Shown: in pieces, positions 48,701 through 60,516 of the stretch | How positions within the stretch are numbered: the stretch's first letter is position 1 | How the letters are laid out: every line of letters begins with the position of its first letter | Assembly (NCBI GenBank): GCA_019059635.1 | Contig: JAGVRJ010000002.1 | Location: 1,116,001 to 1,180,000 of the forward strand | Direction of reading: 5' to 3' | From: Proales similis | Taxonomy: Eukaryota > Rotifera > Eurotatoria > Ploima > Proalidae | Length of the DNA: 64,000 nt | Made by a program: the position numbers and the translations under genes | The notes under the pieces: model-generated | The model's input: only the letters and a program-made list of their open reading frames with translations | Databases searched by the model: none | What the model was told of the DNA's origin: nothing

Positions 48701-50838
48701 GCGGCAAGTATTTGCACGCCGATGCTCAAGTGACATGAGTCTAGACAGATGGTTTCCAGCGGCTGCTCTTTTGCGATTGACAAAAACCGACTGAGGCCAA
48801 TTTGTCCGAGTAGCTCGTCCTGTGTTTTCATGGTCATTCGGTGACGTACAATCAACGATCGTACCAAGCTCAGGTACTTTTCCTTTATTTCTCTTTGCTC
48901 GATCGAGTAGAAATTTACAAGACCTGAATAGATGAGAGCCGATTCGATTGATTCGCCTATCTTTTGGCCAATATCAGGCAATGAGCATAGATCGTCAAGG
49001 AGTTCGAGTGCTCGCTCAGCCAATGCCAGCGCAGTACTGGAATTCGACTGATTTAGTTCAAACGTGGTGTCCATGATTTGAACCGAATTGGCCACGTTGG
49101 CTTTTTTCTGCTTCGGAGCTACATCTTCTTTGGGCTTCAACTGTTCCTCGAACCAAGAGCCGAGCAAAGAGTTCTCGTCTGACTGGTAGCCATCGGGAGT
49201 GACCTCGTCGTCACTTGTCGAGTCATCTATGTTTCTGATCTTGTCCGTTTGGTTGCGAGAGGGAATAGCTGTACTGTTTGGCGCCGACTTGAACGATAGG
49301 ACACCGTTTATGGCAATGTCAAATAAGAGTCTAACAAATCGCTTATGGCCAGCGAGAGTGAGCCAATCGCTAAAGCCAAACTGGTGATCGAGTAGCGATG
49401 AACCGATATCAACTTGGACTGAGCACGACTCGCTTGGACAAGTTGTTGCCAAGCGGAATATTGATTCTATCAAACGGACACATAACGACTCAAAGCCGTA
49501 GCTTAGCAGATTCGCTTCTTCCAAAGTCGTCACTGTGTTTGCTTTTGTTTGTTCGAATGCGTGTGATATTGACTCGAACATCGCCAAGCTCTGTCTGCCA
49601 AGCATCGCCAGTCTGGCCCGAGGGTTTCGGCAGGAATCGATTATTTGGAAAAGCCGATCATGAATAGCACTCTAGAAGAAATGAACAATAATGGAGCGAG
49701 AAGGCCGATTTAAAACGAGAATTTAAATATTCACCGTCAATCTGATTGCTTCAACTAAATCAGGACCGGTCGATGGCAAATTTTTCTGAACTGCGCTATC
49801 GGACGAATTTCGCACAAACGAAGTATGCAGTTGACTGGCAGCATTGAGTGCCGCACTTGTCAGCCGAGTGACATGACGACCGATCTCTTCGGACGGACAT
49901 TCAAAAGAACGCAAGCTGAGCATTTTAAGTACGAGTCGAAGCTCGTCAACTAGTTGACCGTGTTCGCGACTTGTCTCGACAATCTTCAGCTGCTCGTTTC
50001 TGTTCGACTCAGCTCCACTTCCAAAAGCGTTCAAATGCCTTAAATTCGTTTGTGCATAAGTGACCAAACGCGTCAGCAGATCGTCCTCTGCTATTTTAGC
50101 CAAGACAAGAGCGGAGAGTAGCCTGCGCTTGTCGCCAAGCTCTTTATTTGCGGACGCTTTGAGCTGGGCAGCGTGATGTTGTCGTTGTAGCTGATCTCGC
50201 GGCTGAGAATGATTTCTCTCACTCATCAGATTTTGCCTCATGAACGAGTCGACTAATCGGTCGATGCTGATTTCATCACTTTGATTCGATTCGACTCGCG
50301 TCTCACTGGATGATGGAATTTGGGCAATGTTCAGCGATGAAATAATTGCGTCCGGATCGAGATGTGCTTCACTGCCAATTACTTGACCGTTGGCTAGACC
50401 TTCGATTAGGCACAAGGTCTGGTACTGTATACCAAGATTAGTATGCATTCAATTGGCTGGTTAGTTATAAAGTGCTCTTACATCATTTATTCGCGCCTCT
50501 TTGCTGACGGGCAAAGAATCGAAAAAGTACCTGATCAGCAAGTAGCTGACCGATTCGAGTTGTTGATCGTCCAATGGGGTCTGGTCCAAGCTGGCCAACA
50601 ATTTGAGGCAGCAGACGCCCAGCAGACTTTGATAGAATGGCTCATGAGGTCTGGCGAGCACCCTATCCTCTCTGCGACCGACGAAAAGTATTAGCCAAAG
50701 CTGAATGGTTCAAGCAGCGTTCTCTTACTTGGCTAGGAGGTGTTTGACCAGAGACACGAATAGATGATCGGGTATGAGATGGCTGGGAGCAAAGTAAATG
50801 GACTTGATGAGACTTGCAATATCACATGCATCGTCCAT
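33729..50838 (-). CDS. UBR4: Giant E3 ubiquitin ligase UBR4 (Drosophila Poe, plant BIG)
   Basis: Seven exons: 50838-50729, 50671-50482, 50424-49735, 49671-34475, 34419-34192, 34127-33862 and 33793-33729. They total 16,746 bases, or 5,581 residues, in line with 5,183 in human and about 5,300 in fly. The UBR box lies near residue 1,800 ([39 protein letters not shown], CDCGA) and binds N-degrons. Near 5,230 is the hemi-RING zinc site (CCICREGYKYHPQKVLGIYT) used for ligation. Between them are beta-propeller-like and helical scaffold regions. Acidic and Ser/Gln-rich linkers occur at about residues 1,590-1,790. UBR4 marks N-degron and orphan proteins for the proteasome. One exon of 15.2 kb holds over 90% of the protein. 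An acceptor-like ATTTTAG lies seven bases before the ATG. Confidence 0.96.
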
Positions 50839-52735
50839 ATCTATTCTAAAATGTTTGTTAATGTTGAGAAGCAGAAAGTTGAGTGGAAAACGTTTCTAGA
50901 AACGAACTGCGGCCAAGGCATATAGACAAAGATGGCTCAATCGAACGCGACGCTTATGAACGAACAAAGACCAGAGATGAGGAGCGACCAAGAGGGTGAT
51001 CGAAATGCATCCAATAATCATGATCATGATGTATAGAGAGCGAATACGATGTTGCTAATGATGGCCTCCTCCTTCATTCATTCACACATACAGCATTTAT
51101 AACGAGCCGCCTCCATTTCTGCATTTTCACTTTTATCTCTGCGAGTGAAGACGCGAGAGAATAGACAAACTGAGTGTGAGTCCATTTTAGGCTGCTCTCG
51201 CTCTAGCTCTTACTCATCGGCGACAGATATAGACGGCCACCGCAGCAGTGCGACTACCACCAATGGTTACGAATCCATAATTATTAAAATGAAATGTAAG
51301 TATTGAGAGCGCGTTCATATCGCGATTTGCATTCGCTCGCCTTGCATGCGGGGCGAAGCGCGTCCGATCGGACAAGAAGCCAACCTTATGCTCGAGTGCG
51401 CCATTGCTTCATTTTTGCTTCATCGTCGTCTTTCTATTTGACTCCCCCTGTGCTCCTCTACTCTCACAAGTGCCTCCACGCAAAATCGTTTATTTTTGCC
51501 GCTGCCTTCTAGCAATTTGTTTTTTTCTTCAATTTTTTCGTCATCGCTTGCGAGCAATCTTGAACCATTCGCGAGCCTCAAACAGACAACGGCCCGTTTC
51601 ATATTTAATCTTTTTAAAAACCAGACCAAAAGTCAAATTAAACAAATTATTTCTGCCAATTTAATCTGCCTCTGCTTGAAAGTTTTAAGCAAAATCCGAT
51701 CTACCAACAGCGCTGGTTAATAAATATCTGCCTGCTTTTGGCTCGAAGAGATATATGAGCAAAAAGACTTGTTCAATCCAAACGATGATCGACCCATTCA
51801 ATTCTGTATTTAGCCCCGGACCCTCTGCTCAAACCTCAGCTGGTGGTTTTTATAGCCAAATGCTATTTATTCAATAATAAAAATTATTCTCCCAAGAGAC
51901 GTGTCCCTAACGAGCAAGCCAATCGTCCAATTATTTGCATCTGTCCGTCGGTCTGTCTAGCCGAGCTGGCTATTCATTAAGCAGACTTTGGCAGCCTAAG
52001 TCCCGCGATTGGCTTTCTCGCATAATTTCCTACAGGCATCGATCATCCTAAGAGGCATCGTCTGCACGATGAATTATAATTTGGCCTGAGACTCGTTTCT
52101 AGATCAGTTAATAGATCAGCATGTGAAGTGTAAAGCGAGATTTGGCTAGCACCAAATAAGTGATGGCTTCAGCAAAAGCAAAGCAAAACCGCGTATCAGA
52201 ATGGCTTGCCGTAAACATAGTTTCATGGGCTTTAAAGGGCTTATCGAATCGATCGCTGATTATTATGAGCATTATCGAATATCTCTTAATTATGATGAGT
52301 AGGCCGGAACGAATTGGCCATTTGTCACCACAACCGTCACCGGCCCACGTCGTTGCTCACCTGATTAGCTTCGTTCTTTTTTCTTTTCCTGCCTTAATTT
52401 TCTCGCTCGATTCCTTTTCGTTTGTTGCTAATGCTAGACACATTAAAAATGCCACACGGTCTAATTGTTTTCTGTTTCTTCTTTGCCTGCACGCCCGAAG
52501 TGTTCATAATCAGGCGCTCTTCATCATGCAACTAATCTGCAACTACGTGATCTGTTTGCAGACGCGCGCTCGTTCTGAGATGCTGAATTTTTGATTATTT
52601 TCGACGTCTTTAGGACGATGGGAGAAAATCACTCTCTTTCTAACGTATCTATGCACATTCTATCACAGGCGGCGCATTTCTGTTTAGATCTGTCGTCGAA
52701 AAGGATAAAATGGATTGCACTGGGCGTTCAGAGAC
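50839..52735. other. Divergent spacer between UBR4 and beta-1,4-galactosyltransferase
   Basis: Expected to hold both promoters. A TATAAATG-like site on the minus strand at 51091-51099 is a weak candidate for UBR4. A 143-codon hydrophobic plus-strand frame (52163-52594) matches no family I know, and I leave it uncalled. Confidence 0.4.
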
Positions 52736-55700
52736 ATGCAAGAAGCGGAAATGAGCTTGCGTCTCTGTCACGAGTTTGAAGGCAGCCCGATGAAATCGAT
52801 AGGATCGACGGCTCAGATGAAAATGAAAAAGAATGACACGGGCGAATCAGAAGGCAAATCAAAGCAATCGAGTCGACCTAAGCCAACCCAGCTGGTCAAG
52901 TACACTAGTCAGAGCGGTTCGAAAGTCGATAAGGCCAATAGACGCGAGATAAATCTTATTCTGTTGCTCGTGTTTCTTGTTTTCATCGCACTGATCACTC
53001 TATCGCAGATATTCATTCTGCACAGCCATTCGAGTTTCTCCAACTTCGATCAAATTAGAAATATGCAAGAAGAGCTGAAGCTGATGGACGCAAGTCTAGA
53101 TCGCATGCTGGCCGACGAGAGAATCATGCTGCTTAGCGATTGGAGTGCAATCAGGTCCTACAACGCCAAAATGAAACAGTTCGAACAGTTCATTAAGCAA
53201 GATTGGCAAGCGATAGCCGCCATTCGTCCGGTGAAATCGTCCAGAGCACGAGCCGAGCTCAAGCAGGCGATTCGCGATTGCCTTCAATTGACCAGAGTGT
53301 CAACCAATCAAACAAGAGCTCAGAATTCCCTGCTCGAACAGCCTAGCCAGTCTGTGCTGAGCAGAGTTTACTTGAGCCTTCTCAACGCTCTTGGATCAAT
53401 CGATCGCAGTGAGAAGCTAACGCCGCAGAGCATATCAAGAATCAAGTCTGAATTTAGTTCTTTGCGACTAATTGATTTGAAATCCAGTGATCCAGAATGC
53501 CAGATGTCAATAGAAACCAGTCTAAAGTTGATTTTTAAAATGAAACTGCCGCGTGAAATCCAACAGTTATTCGACTCGTTTAATCTACAACCGATCCGCC
53601 AAAATACCTTACAAACGAGTTTAAACGCTTCAAATAGCCAACTTAAACAATGTCCAGCCCAGCCGCCTAGTCTAGGTAGTCAAACAACTCTTAGCGTGTT
53701 TGAAAACGACGCCTTAAAACTTTGTCAAAACTGGCGCGTCTCCAACTCAAGTCGGCCGATTGAATGTGACCGAGAAAAAGTTCAATCCAAGAGCGATGGA
53801 ACTCCTACAAGCTCAGCTAGACAGTGTTCAAATGGGAGGTTCATGGTCGCCGCCTGACTGCGAGGCGCGGCAAAAGGTTGGTGAATTCGCTTCTTGCTTA
53901 ACCACTAGCTTCACTTCTTGCCTTTCCTCCCTTGTCTTTCTCTTCTTGACCTTCGTTTCACTAATCTGTCTGCGGTTGGCTGCACTGTACAAACAAATCG
54001 GCTAGTTACGCAACAGTCTGTTTGCCTCTTGACATGACATTTAGAACCCAACGGCTATTCTAGAAGCTTGGGTGTGTAAACAAAGCGGTCAGGCAAATAT
54101 TTGAGCTCGTTGGTTGCTTGGTCGAGATTTGGATTGAATTGAATCTGCGTTGGCTTGAAAGAGGACACTGCGGTCCGAGGTTAATCCGATATGTTGCCAC
54201 TTGTGCTCTTTTTCTCCGTCTTCCCATTCACTTGATTCGGCCCAAGCAAGCAAGTTGGGGATAATTAGCAATCTAATGAACCCAACGAGTCCATCTAGTC
54301 GATGGTTGTGATTTCATTCTCGGTAATGGTCTTCAAATAAGATATTCGCGTCTTGTCGCTTGAATTAATTAGCCGGTGTTTACTTGGCCTCTATCTCTGT
54401 GACAATGGACCTCTTAAGGTCACGGACCAATCCAACTTGGGTACACCGTACGGCCACAAGCTTTGAACGCGCATACACCGGCGTCCACAGACTAGCTAAC
54501 TCGGTCAGTCTTGCGTCTTTGTCGCTCTCCGAGCGGCTTCTCGTCTTGTTCAGCTTTTCTTCATTCATGCTGTTTCATCACTGCTCTACTTGAAGCTCTT
54601 TGGACGTGATTTCAAATATTTCACTGCACACACGTGCCCGAGTCGTCCAGTTGGCCAAAAGTCTCTGTTTCGTAATCTTGTCTCTCATGCATACTCCTAT
54701 TAGCGAGCTTGGAGCAAGAAAGGCAAAGGCTTAGAGCTTTGTTTCGTGATGGCCGATGCGTCAACGCGGCTAATTTCATTTGTTTAACGAGAAATAAACA
54801 AACCGAGATGAAAAGAAACTGAGACGATTATATAAAACTTGCGACTAGTGAAGAGCTCAATTCATCTAGAGCGAAATGATTTCGGCCAGTCGCACAAAAT
54901 CTGAGCGCCCTGGTCAAAAGTTAAACAATGGCCCCTCTTCTACGTGGCTTAGTCCAAGCGCCGTTCTATTCAATGCACGATTGTTGAGTGTGAGCATGTG
55001 CGAGCGTTTGCCACAGTCCAGTGCGTCGAGTATCTATTCTTCCTCACGTACCATGCAGTAACATTTGCATTCAGAGTATGGCTTAGTGACCCGGCTCGCT
55101 TGAGTTCGATTTGGTCCCCTATACAGTTTGCTATGTGAACGGTGAATAATGCCCGAGGAATGGAGGAAATGAGATTAGGCCAGTCGAGTATTAAGCGTTC
55201 AGCGTTTATGGTCCGAGTTAGTGGTCAGCTGAACGAAAAGTTGCACGCTGGCTTGAGAAAACTATGCCACCAATCGAACTCGATCAGATTTGCGCAGATA
55301 TGTACACAATCCGGCTCGGATTTAATTAGTTGTTTAATTTGGAATCGCTTTTGCCATAATCTTGGTGGTCAGCCGGCCACTAGGCGCCGACTAGCTCTAT
55401 TCGCTCGGCGGCTTAGAATAGATCCGCTCTCGATCTACTCGTCTCAAGCCTCTACGCGCGCGCGCACACACTCACACACACACACAAACACATTCTTCTC
55501 TCAAACAAGCTCACCCCCACGCACACACAGACACCCGTACATACACGTCGCTATTGAATGTTTTGCCTAGAAAGCAACAGCCTAGACTCGGATTGATCTG
55601 CAAATGAACGTCGTCTAGTGACCATGCGGCTATCAACATGGTCCTTAAGGTGCGGATGCGTTCTGCTAATCATTTGCCTTCTGGCTCTGGGGCCGGTCGA

Positions 55701-58700
55701 AGCGGCTGTAAAAAGAGGCGAGTTGGGCGCACGTCTCTACAATCGAAGTTTGACATTGGAGACGAAGAGCGCGTCAACTCAAATGCAAACAAAGTCGACC
55801 GAAGCTTATTCGACGACATCAACCACCAGCACAACGCTCGATTCAGAAGAGTATGATAACCGTCGCGTTCTAAAACGACGAGTTTGCTATTACGCCAACT
55901 GGGCGCTCTATCGTAACCTAGAGCCGCCACTTTACCCGGACGAGATTGATCCTACTCTGTGCACTCACATTCATTACGCGTTTGCCAAAATCGATCCCAA
56001 AACCCTTTCGCTCGTGCCCACTGAAGAGCATGACATGAACTGGACGGACAAAAGCAACATGCCGCTTTACATTCGTCTCTACAGTCTGAAGCGGCGAAAT
56101 AAGAATTTAAAGATCTTACTCGCAGTTGGAGGTGAGAGGCTCGACCAGCTGGTGTCTCGTCAACTCTGATTAAGAAGTAAATTATTGAAGGTTGGTCGGC
56201 TCGAAGTCAGGGCTTCAACTTGGCTACTCGAAACACTCTAAACCGCTCCAAGTTCATCAACCAGACAATCAAACTTCTTCGCGAATGGAACTTTGATGGA
56301 ATCGATTTGGGTATTTAACTTTCGGCCGTTTAGTAGACTCAATGAGATTAACTGGAGAATCGGTCGCAGATTGGGAATTTCCCGGCGCGAAAGAAAGAGG
56401 CGCAGATTCAATGTCGCGAGCGAATTTCGATCGTTTAGTAACGGAATTTCGTCAAGCGGTCGAGTCTGAGACCAAAGTGAGTGGGCGTCGAAAGCTGCTG
56501 ATTACTTCGGCAGTAGCAGTCGATCCGGTCGTGATCGACGCCGGCTACATTGTCAAGAACTTGTGTGCTCAGCTTGACTATGTCAGTGTCATGACCTACG
56601 ACTATCACGGCAACTGGGACCAGGCCACTGGCCTGAACAGTCCCCTTTATGCTCGCGGCTCTGACTCGACCAATTCCAGTGGAAGTTGGAAAAACGCCAA
56701 CTTTTCCATTAACTATTGGATTTCGAATGGCTGTGCGCCAGAGAAAATCAACTTTGGCCTCGCCGCTTATGGTCTGTGCTTAATTTAAACAGTTGAACGA
56801 ATGCGTCAATTTTCATTCTCTTTCAAGGCCGTTCATTCACACTTGTCAACTCAAGCTCGTACGAAGTTGGCGCGCCTGCACTTAAGGGCGGCGAAGCAGG
56901 CGCTTACACCAAAGAAGAAGGAATCTATTCATATTATGAAATATGCGAAAAGCTCAACGCAGAAGGCTGGGACCGTCACTGGGATGATGAGCAGCAGTCT
57001 GTGTTTGCCAACTTTGAAAATCAATGGGTTGGCTACGACAACGAACGCAGCATATCGCTCAAAGTGAAGTGGGCATTCGCCATGTCACTTGGCGGAACCA
57101 TGCTGTGGACGCTTGATTTTGACGACTATGCTGGTCAGTTTTGTGACAAAGGTCCGTTTCCTTTGGCAAACGCAGTGAAAAACGAGTTTGATGACATAAA
57201 TGCCGAGCTCGACCGACTTGAGCAAGAAGGCGTTTATGACGGCTCCATGGTTGTCGCTGCTGATCAAGCCCAGTCCAATCAAACCTTCGACTCAAACACC
57301 GACTTTAGTTCTGTTTCTAACGCGTCGATTTCAAACAATCACACGTCGACATATTCTTCCTCTACGCCTTCGGCGTCTTCCTCGACGACGATCTCGTCGA
57401 CGCTTCGAACCTCGTCGCCTGTGCAGCCGATGTTGGTCAGCGCGGGTGAAATTGTCATGTCAAATAACATGAGCGGAGTGAACGTGGTCGGTATCGAATC
57501 GCTCGACCCTGAGCTCTCCACAAATGCGTTGAGTAATCTGACTGCTTCCAGCCCCGAACCAACCCATTCATTCAACAGTGCAGCCGACCTCTCAACTTGT
57601 TCAAAGTCCACGGTTTATCTCGTCTTCATTTCCTCTTATTTGCCCATTATTTTGCTTTCTTCTGCGTTGTAACAGGCATGCAACGAATTTTCTATTGAAA
57701 TAACAAGTATTTTCTTGCCGTTCTGAACCTAAGCTCAAAGGCATCTTTGTTGAGAATAGACAAAAAAGCCCAAAACCAATAAAACGATGCTCAAATTCAA
57801 TTGTTTTAATCTTTCTTGCTTTCACTCAATCCAGGTCGCCATCATTATACCATATAGGGATCGGCAAGACCATCTGATCACTCTGCTTTCGTACTTGCAT
57901 CCGATCCTGCAGCGTCAACAAATCGATTATCAAATATTTGTCACCGAACAGGTCAGTTGGTGTTGCTCTGCTCCCGAGCTGTTGAACCTAATTGCTAACC
58001 GTTGTTGTTTATTCAACAGCAAGGAAACGGCACATTCAACAAAGCGATTGTCATGAACGCTGCATTTCTTTTCGCTTCTGAGCAACGCAATTTCAACTGC
58101 TTCTGCTTTCACGATGTAGACCTTGTGCCCGAGGACGACCGCAACATGTATACTTGCGCTGCCCAGCCCAAGCACATGTCGATAAGCGTCGACGAAATGA
58201 ACTACAAGCTACTTTACGAAGAGCTCATCGGCGGCGTCCTTGTACTTCAAGGCGAGCAATTCATTGCCGCCAATGGCTATTCGAATCTCTACTGGGGCTG
58301 GGGTAGGTTCTTGACCATGGCCTCTGGTTCAGCTCATCCTTTTTAATACTGGATTTGTTCAGGCGCTGAAGACGATGACCTCTATTATCGGTAAGTGTTT
58401 AGTTCTTTGATTGAATTCAATGCGTTCGATAATCTGCTGCAGACTTAGGGAGATTGGCTACAAAATAGAGAGACCACCGCCTAAGATTGGCCGGTACAAA
58501 ATGATGAAGCATCAAAAGCGCATCCCTCAGCTTTGGAGCAAACGGTGGGACTTCTGACTCATTGATTAAATCAGCTGGAATTTACATTTACTTTCAATAG
58601 GGCTAAACTGCTTTACTCAACGGTGAACCGAATGGCTTGGGATGGTCTCAGTAGCCTCAAATACAAGCTTGTCCAAGTCAGGCCTGCCAGACTTTACACT

Positions 58701-58745
58701 CATCTATTGATCGACGTCGGCTCTCCGCCGGCCGGCTTCAACTAA
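52736..58745 (+). CDS. Beta-1,4-galactosyltransferase, type II Golgi enzyme, hosting a nested gene
   Basis: Exons 52736-53675, 53752-53876, 57835-57951, 58020-58302, 58363-58390, 58443-58544 and 58601-58745 (1740 bases, 579 aa). One signal-anchor (residues about 72-97, LILLLVFLVFIALITLSQIF) follows a basic cytosolic tail of about 70 residues. A stem of about 230 residues leads to the catalytic domain. There CPAQPPSLVGRLNVTEK joins exons 1 and 2, then MGGSWSPPDC, VAIIIPYRDRQDHL (exon 3), HDVDLVPEDDRN with the DVD metal site, and YWGWGAEDDDLYYR, the family signature. Known members add galactose or GalNAc to terminal GlcNAc. The second intron is 3,958 bases long and contains a complete chitinase gene on the same strand. 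Subfamily within B4GALT is not clear. Confidence 0.93.
54829..54837 (+). promoter_or_regulatory. TATA box inside the galactosyltransferase intron
   Basis: TATATAAAA at 54829-54837. It may drive the nested chitinase, whose ATG lies 790 bases downstream with an acceptor-like TCTAG just before it. A 61-codon frame starting at ATG 54876 would then be a leader ORF or a separate short product. Confidence 0.4.
55455..55540. repeat. CG/AC-rich simple repeat
   Basis: CGCGCG then two (AC)n runs, about 100 bases upstream of the nested chitinase start. Confidence 0.75.
55624..57672 (+). CDS. GH18 chitinase with Ser/Thr-rich tail and probable GPI anchor, nested gene
   Basis: Exons 55624-56131, 56191-56310, 56370-56771 and 56828-57672 (1875 bases, 624 aa). 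A signal peptide (MRLSTWSLRCGCVLLIICLL) precedes a Thr/Ser-rich linker and a GH18 barrel (residues about 80-465). Barrel motifs: RRVCYYANWALYRN, the ILLAVGGW sheet, the catalytic FDGIDLDWEFPG made by joining exons 2 and 3, MTYDYHGNWDQATGLNSPLY and GGTMLWTLDFDDYAGQFC. The catalytic Glu is present, so it should cut chitin. After residue 500 comes a Ser/Thr-rich stretch ending in a hydrophobic tail (VYLVFISSYLPIILLSSAL), which resembles a GPI-attachment signal. No chitin-binding domain is visible. It lies wholly inside an intron of the galactosyltransferase gene, on the same strand, and so needs its own promoter. Confidence 0.92.
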
Positions 58746-59000
58746 CATTCCGAGCCAAAGCGAGCGTCTTTTAAGCCACTCCTTTTGCGCTGTAATTTTC
58801 CCTCTCCCTCTTGCTTGCCCTTTGGTTCGTATCGCTGTTTGTCCTCTAAAAGACTTTTTCGCAATCTCAGGTGCTTTAAGATTGATCCGAATAAATTCAA
58901 TTCTATTCCTCGAAACTCGCAGCCAATTTATTCATGTCACAGCTAAAATAAAACGAAATTTGTTCGCAATGGATGGCCACAATTGCAAGGGGAAGAGAAT

Positions 59001-59649
59001 TTAGCGTCTCTTCTTGCTGGTCGCCGCCGAGGAGCTCGCCGATTGCTGACTGTAAGTTGATTGGGAAATTCGATTTATAAAATAGAGGTGAACAAGTGAG
59101 AAGATCAGGCTAAAGTCGCAATCAAACGACCATTTAGAGCTAATTTGAATAAAAGCTGAGAGAGGCATCGTTTTTACTCACCAAGTGGATGCCGAGACAC
59201 GATGGATTAGTGAGCTGGCAAACATTGAAGTGAACAAGGAGAAGATGACTTTGAATAGGTTTTTGATTAGAACCAAAGGTAAAGAGGAAGACTAGAATCG
59301 GCTCACTTTCAGGAAGCTTGGTCTGAAATCCGTCGCCGAAAAGAAGTTTTTCCATATTACCGATCGCCTACTCGCACAAAACAGATTATTCCAGAGTGAG
59401 AAAAACTTCGACTCGCTCTACTGACCGTCAATGATAGAATGAAGAGGAGAGAGCCTGCAAAGCCACCGGCGATGGTCATTAACTCACTTGATGCCAAATT
59501 GCTTTTAAGCAGTTGCATCGAAGCAAACAAAATAACGTAAAGAGCTGCTGAAACAGTAAACGATATGTTGGTGGAGACCGCTATAAGTGACAAGTTCGCT
59601 TCGTTATCAGAAAGCTGAAGGAATCAAGAAAAGTTTGTCGCTTACCCAT
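59001..59649 (-). CDS. KRTCAP2: KRTCAP2 homologue, oligosaccharyltransferase subunit
   Basis: Five exons: 59649-59646 (only ATGG), 59598-59426, 59367-59307, 59248-59182 and 59139-59001 (444 bases, 147 aa; human is 136-162). The product starts MANLSLIAVSTNISF, runs VILFASMQLLKSNLASSELM and TIAGGFAGSLLFILSLT, then NMEKLLFGDGFQTKLPE, FTSMFASSLIHRVSAST and LYFINRISQSTY. These align by eye with KRTCAP2 over the whole length, including the Lys/Arg end (TSKKRR). Three or so membrane helices are expected. KRTCAP2 is a small subunit of STT3A-type oligosaccharyltransferase and helps couple it to the Sec61 channel. No contiguous frame spans the gene; only splicing reveals it. Confidence 0.88.
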
Positions 59650-60516
59650 ATTTATGCACTATCTGGAATGTGTAGTTTGCGAGAATTGTTCTCTATTCTC
59701 CGGTTTCTTTATGCTTATATTTGCTCGCCCGTCGACGTGTGTCTACGTGCCGTTAAGTATTGAATGCATTAGTTTTTCAAAACACACCTAATTAGGTTGA
59801 AGCAAAGCAGAAACGTCGGCTTTTTTTGTCCGATCAGCTTGAATCAAACATTCGAGCCGAACAGCTAGTTCGAAATAGAACATAGAAAATCAAACTCTAA
59901 AGTGACTACAAAAAGTATTTGCACTGACTTCTCATTCCTTTTCGAGGTTGCATCTTTTCTCATTGAGATCTGGACTCTGACTTGGCCATTCAAGGACTTG
60001 GGTCTTGTTGCCCGAGAACCACTTTCTTGCCTTCTTTGATCTGTGTTTTGGGATCGTTGTCCTGTTGGAACACGCAATCAGCCATTCCATAGCCCGCTCC
60101 CAACATATTGGCTGGAGGCGTATGGTTTGGCTTTATTGAGTCAACTAATACAAACTGAACTCAAACTCAAGGCGAAGGAGGGTAGGGATACAACCGAACC
60201 CACGTTGCGAAAGCTAGACTTGCTAGCTGGTCTGCCCGTCGCCGTCGTGACCGTTTTGATGTCATTAAAGCATTTTACAGTTTTCAAAATGAGTTTATTG
60301 ATTTGTTCAACTCAGCTTGAGGTGAAATGCGTATTTGCTTCGATGAATTACTAATCTGGACTGGAATTGAGATTAATTTGAGCTCAGATGTGGACCATTA
60401 AAGCGGAGAAAAATGAGCAGAAAAAGGTTAAAAGTGTAGAGAATGTTTGTGTAAGTGAACTGGCAGCCAGAGTGGTTGTTGTCAATCTGCGTGTGGTGGT
60501 CGGAGGAGAGAGCCGA
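59650..60516. other. Spacer between KRTCAP2 and chitinase 2
   Basis: Contains the KRTCAP2 promoter and chitinase 2 3' flank. A 104-codon plus-strand frame (60043-60354) has no recognisable content. Nothing else seen. Confidence 0.4.

Larger units (their letters stand above)
53877..57834 (+). other. 3,958-base intron of the galactosyltransferase gene
   Basis: The GT at 53877 follows ...CEARQK and the AG at 57833-57834 precedes VAIIIPYRDR; the frame is kept (phase 0). The left 1.7 kb is non-coding apart from a possible promoter near 54829; the middle holds a chitinase gene; the last 160 bases are non-coding. Confidence 0.85.

Noticed and set aside
52163-52594. 143-codon hydrophobic frame upstream of the galactosyltransferase
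   Set aside because: It could be a small membrane protein, but no motif, no signal of splicing and no homologue that I recognise; several frames of this length are expected by chance in 64 kb.
53877-54005. Continuation of the second galactosyltransferase exon into a hydrophobic tail (SCLSSLVFLFLTFVSLICL)
   Set aside because: A GT donor after CEARQK and the exact match of the next exon (VAIIIPYRDR) to the family show that this is intron sequence, though retention would give a truncated membrane form.
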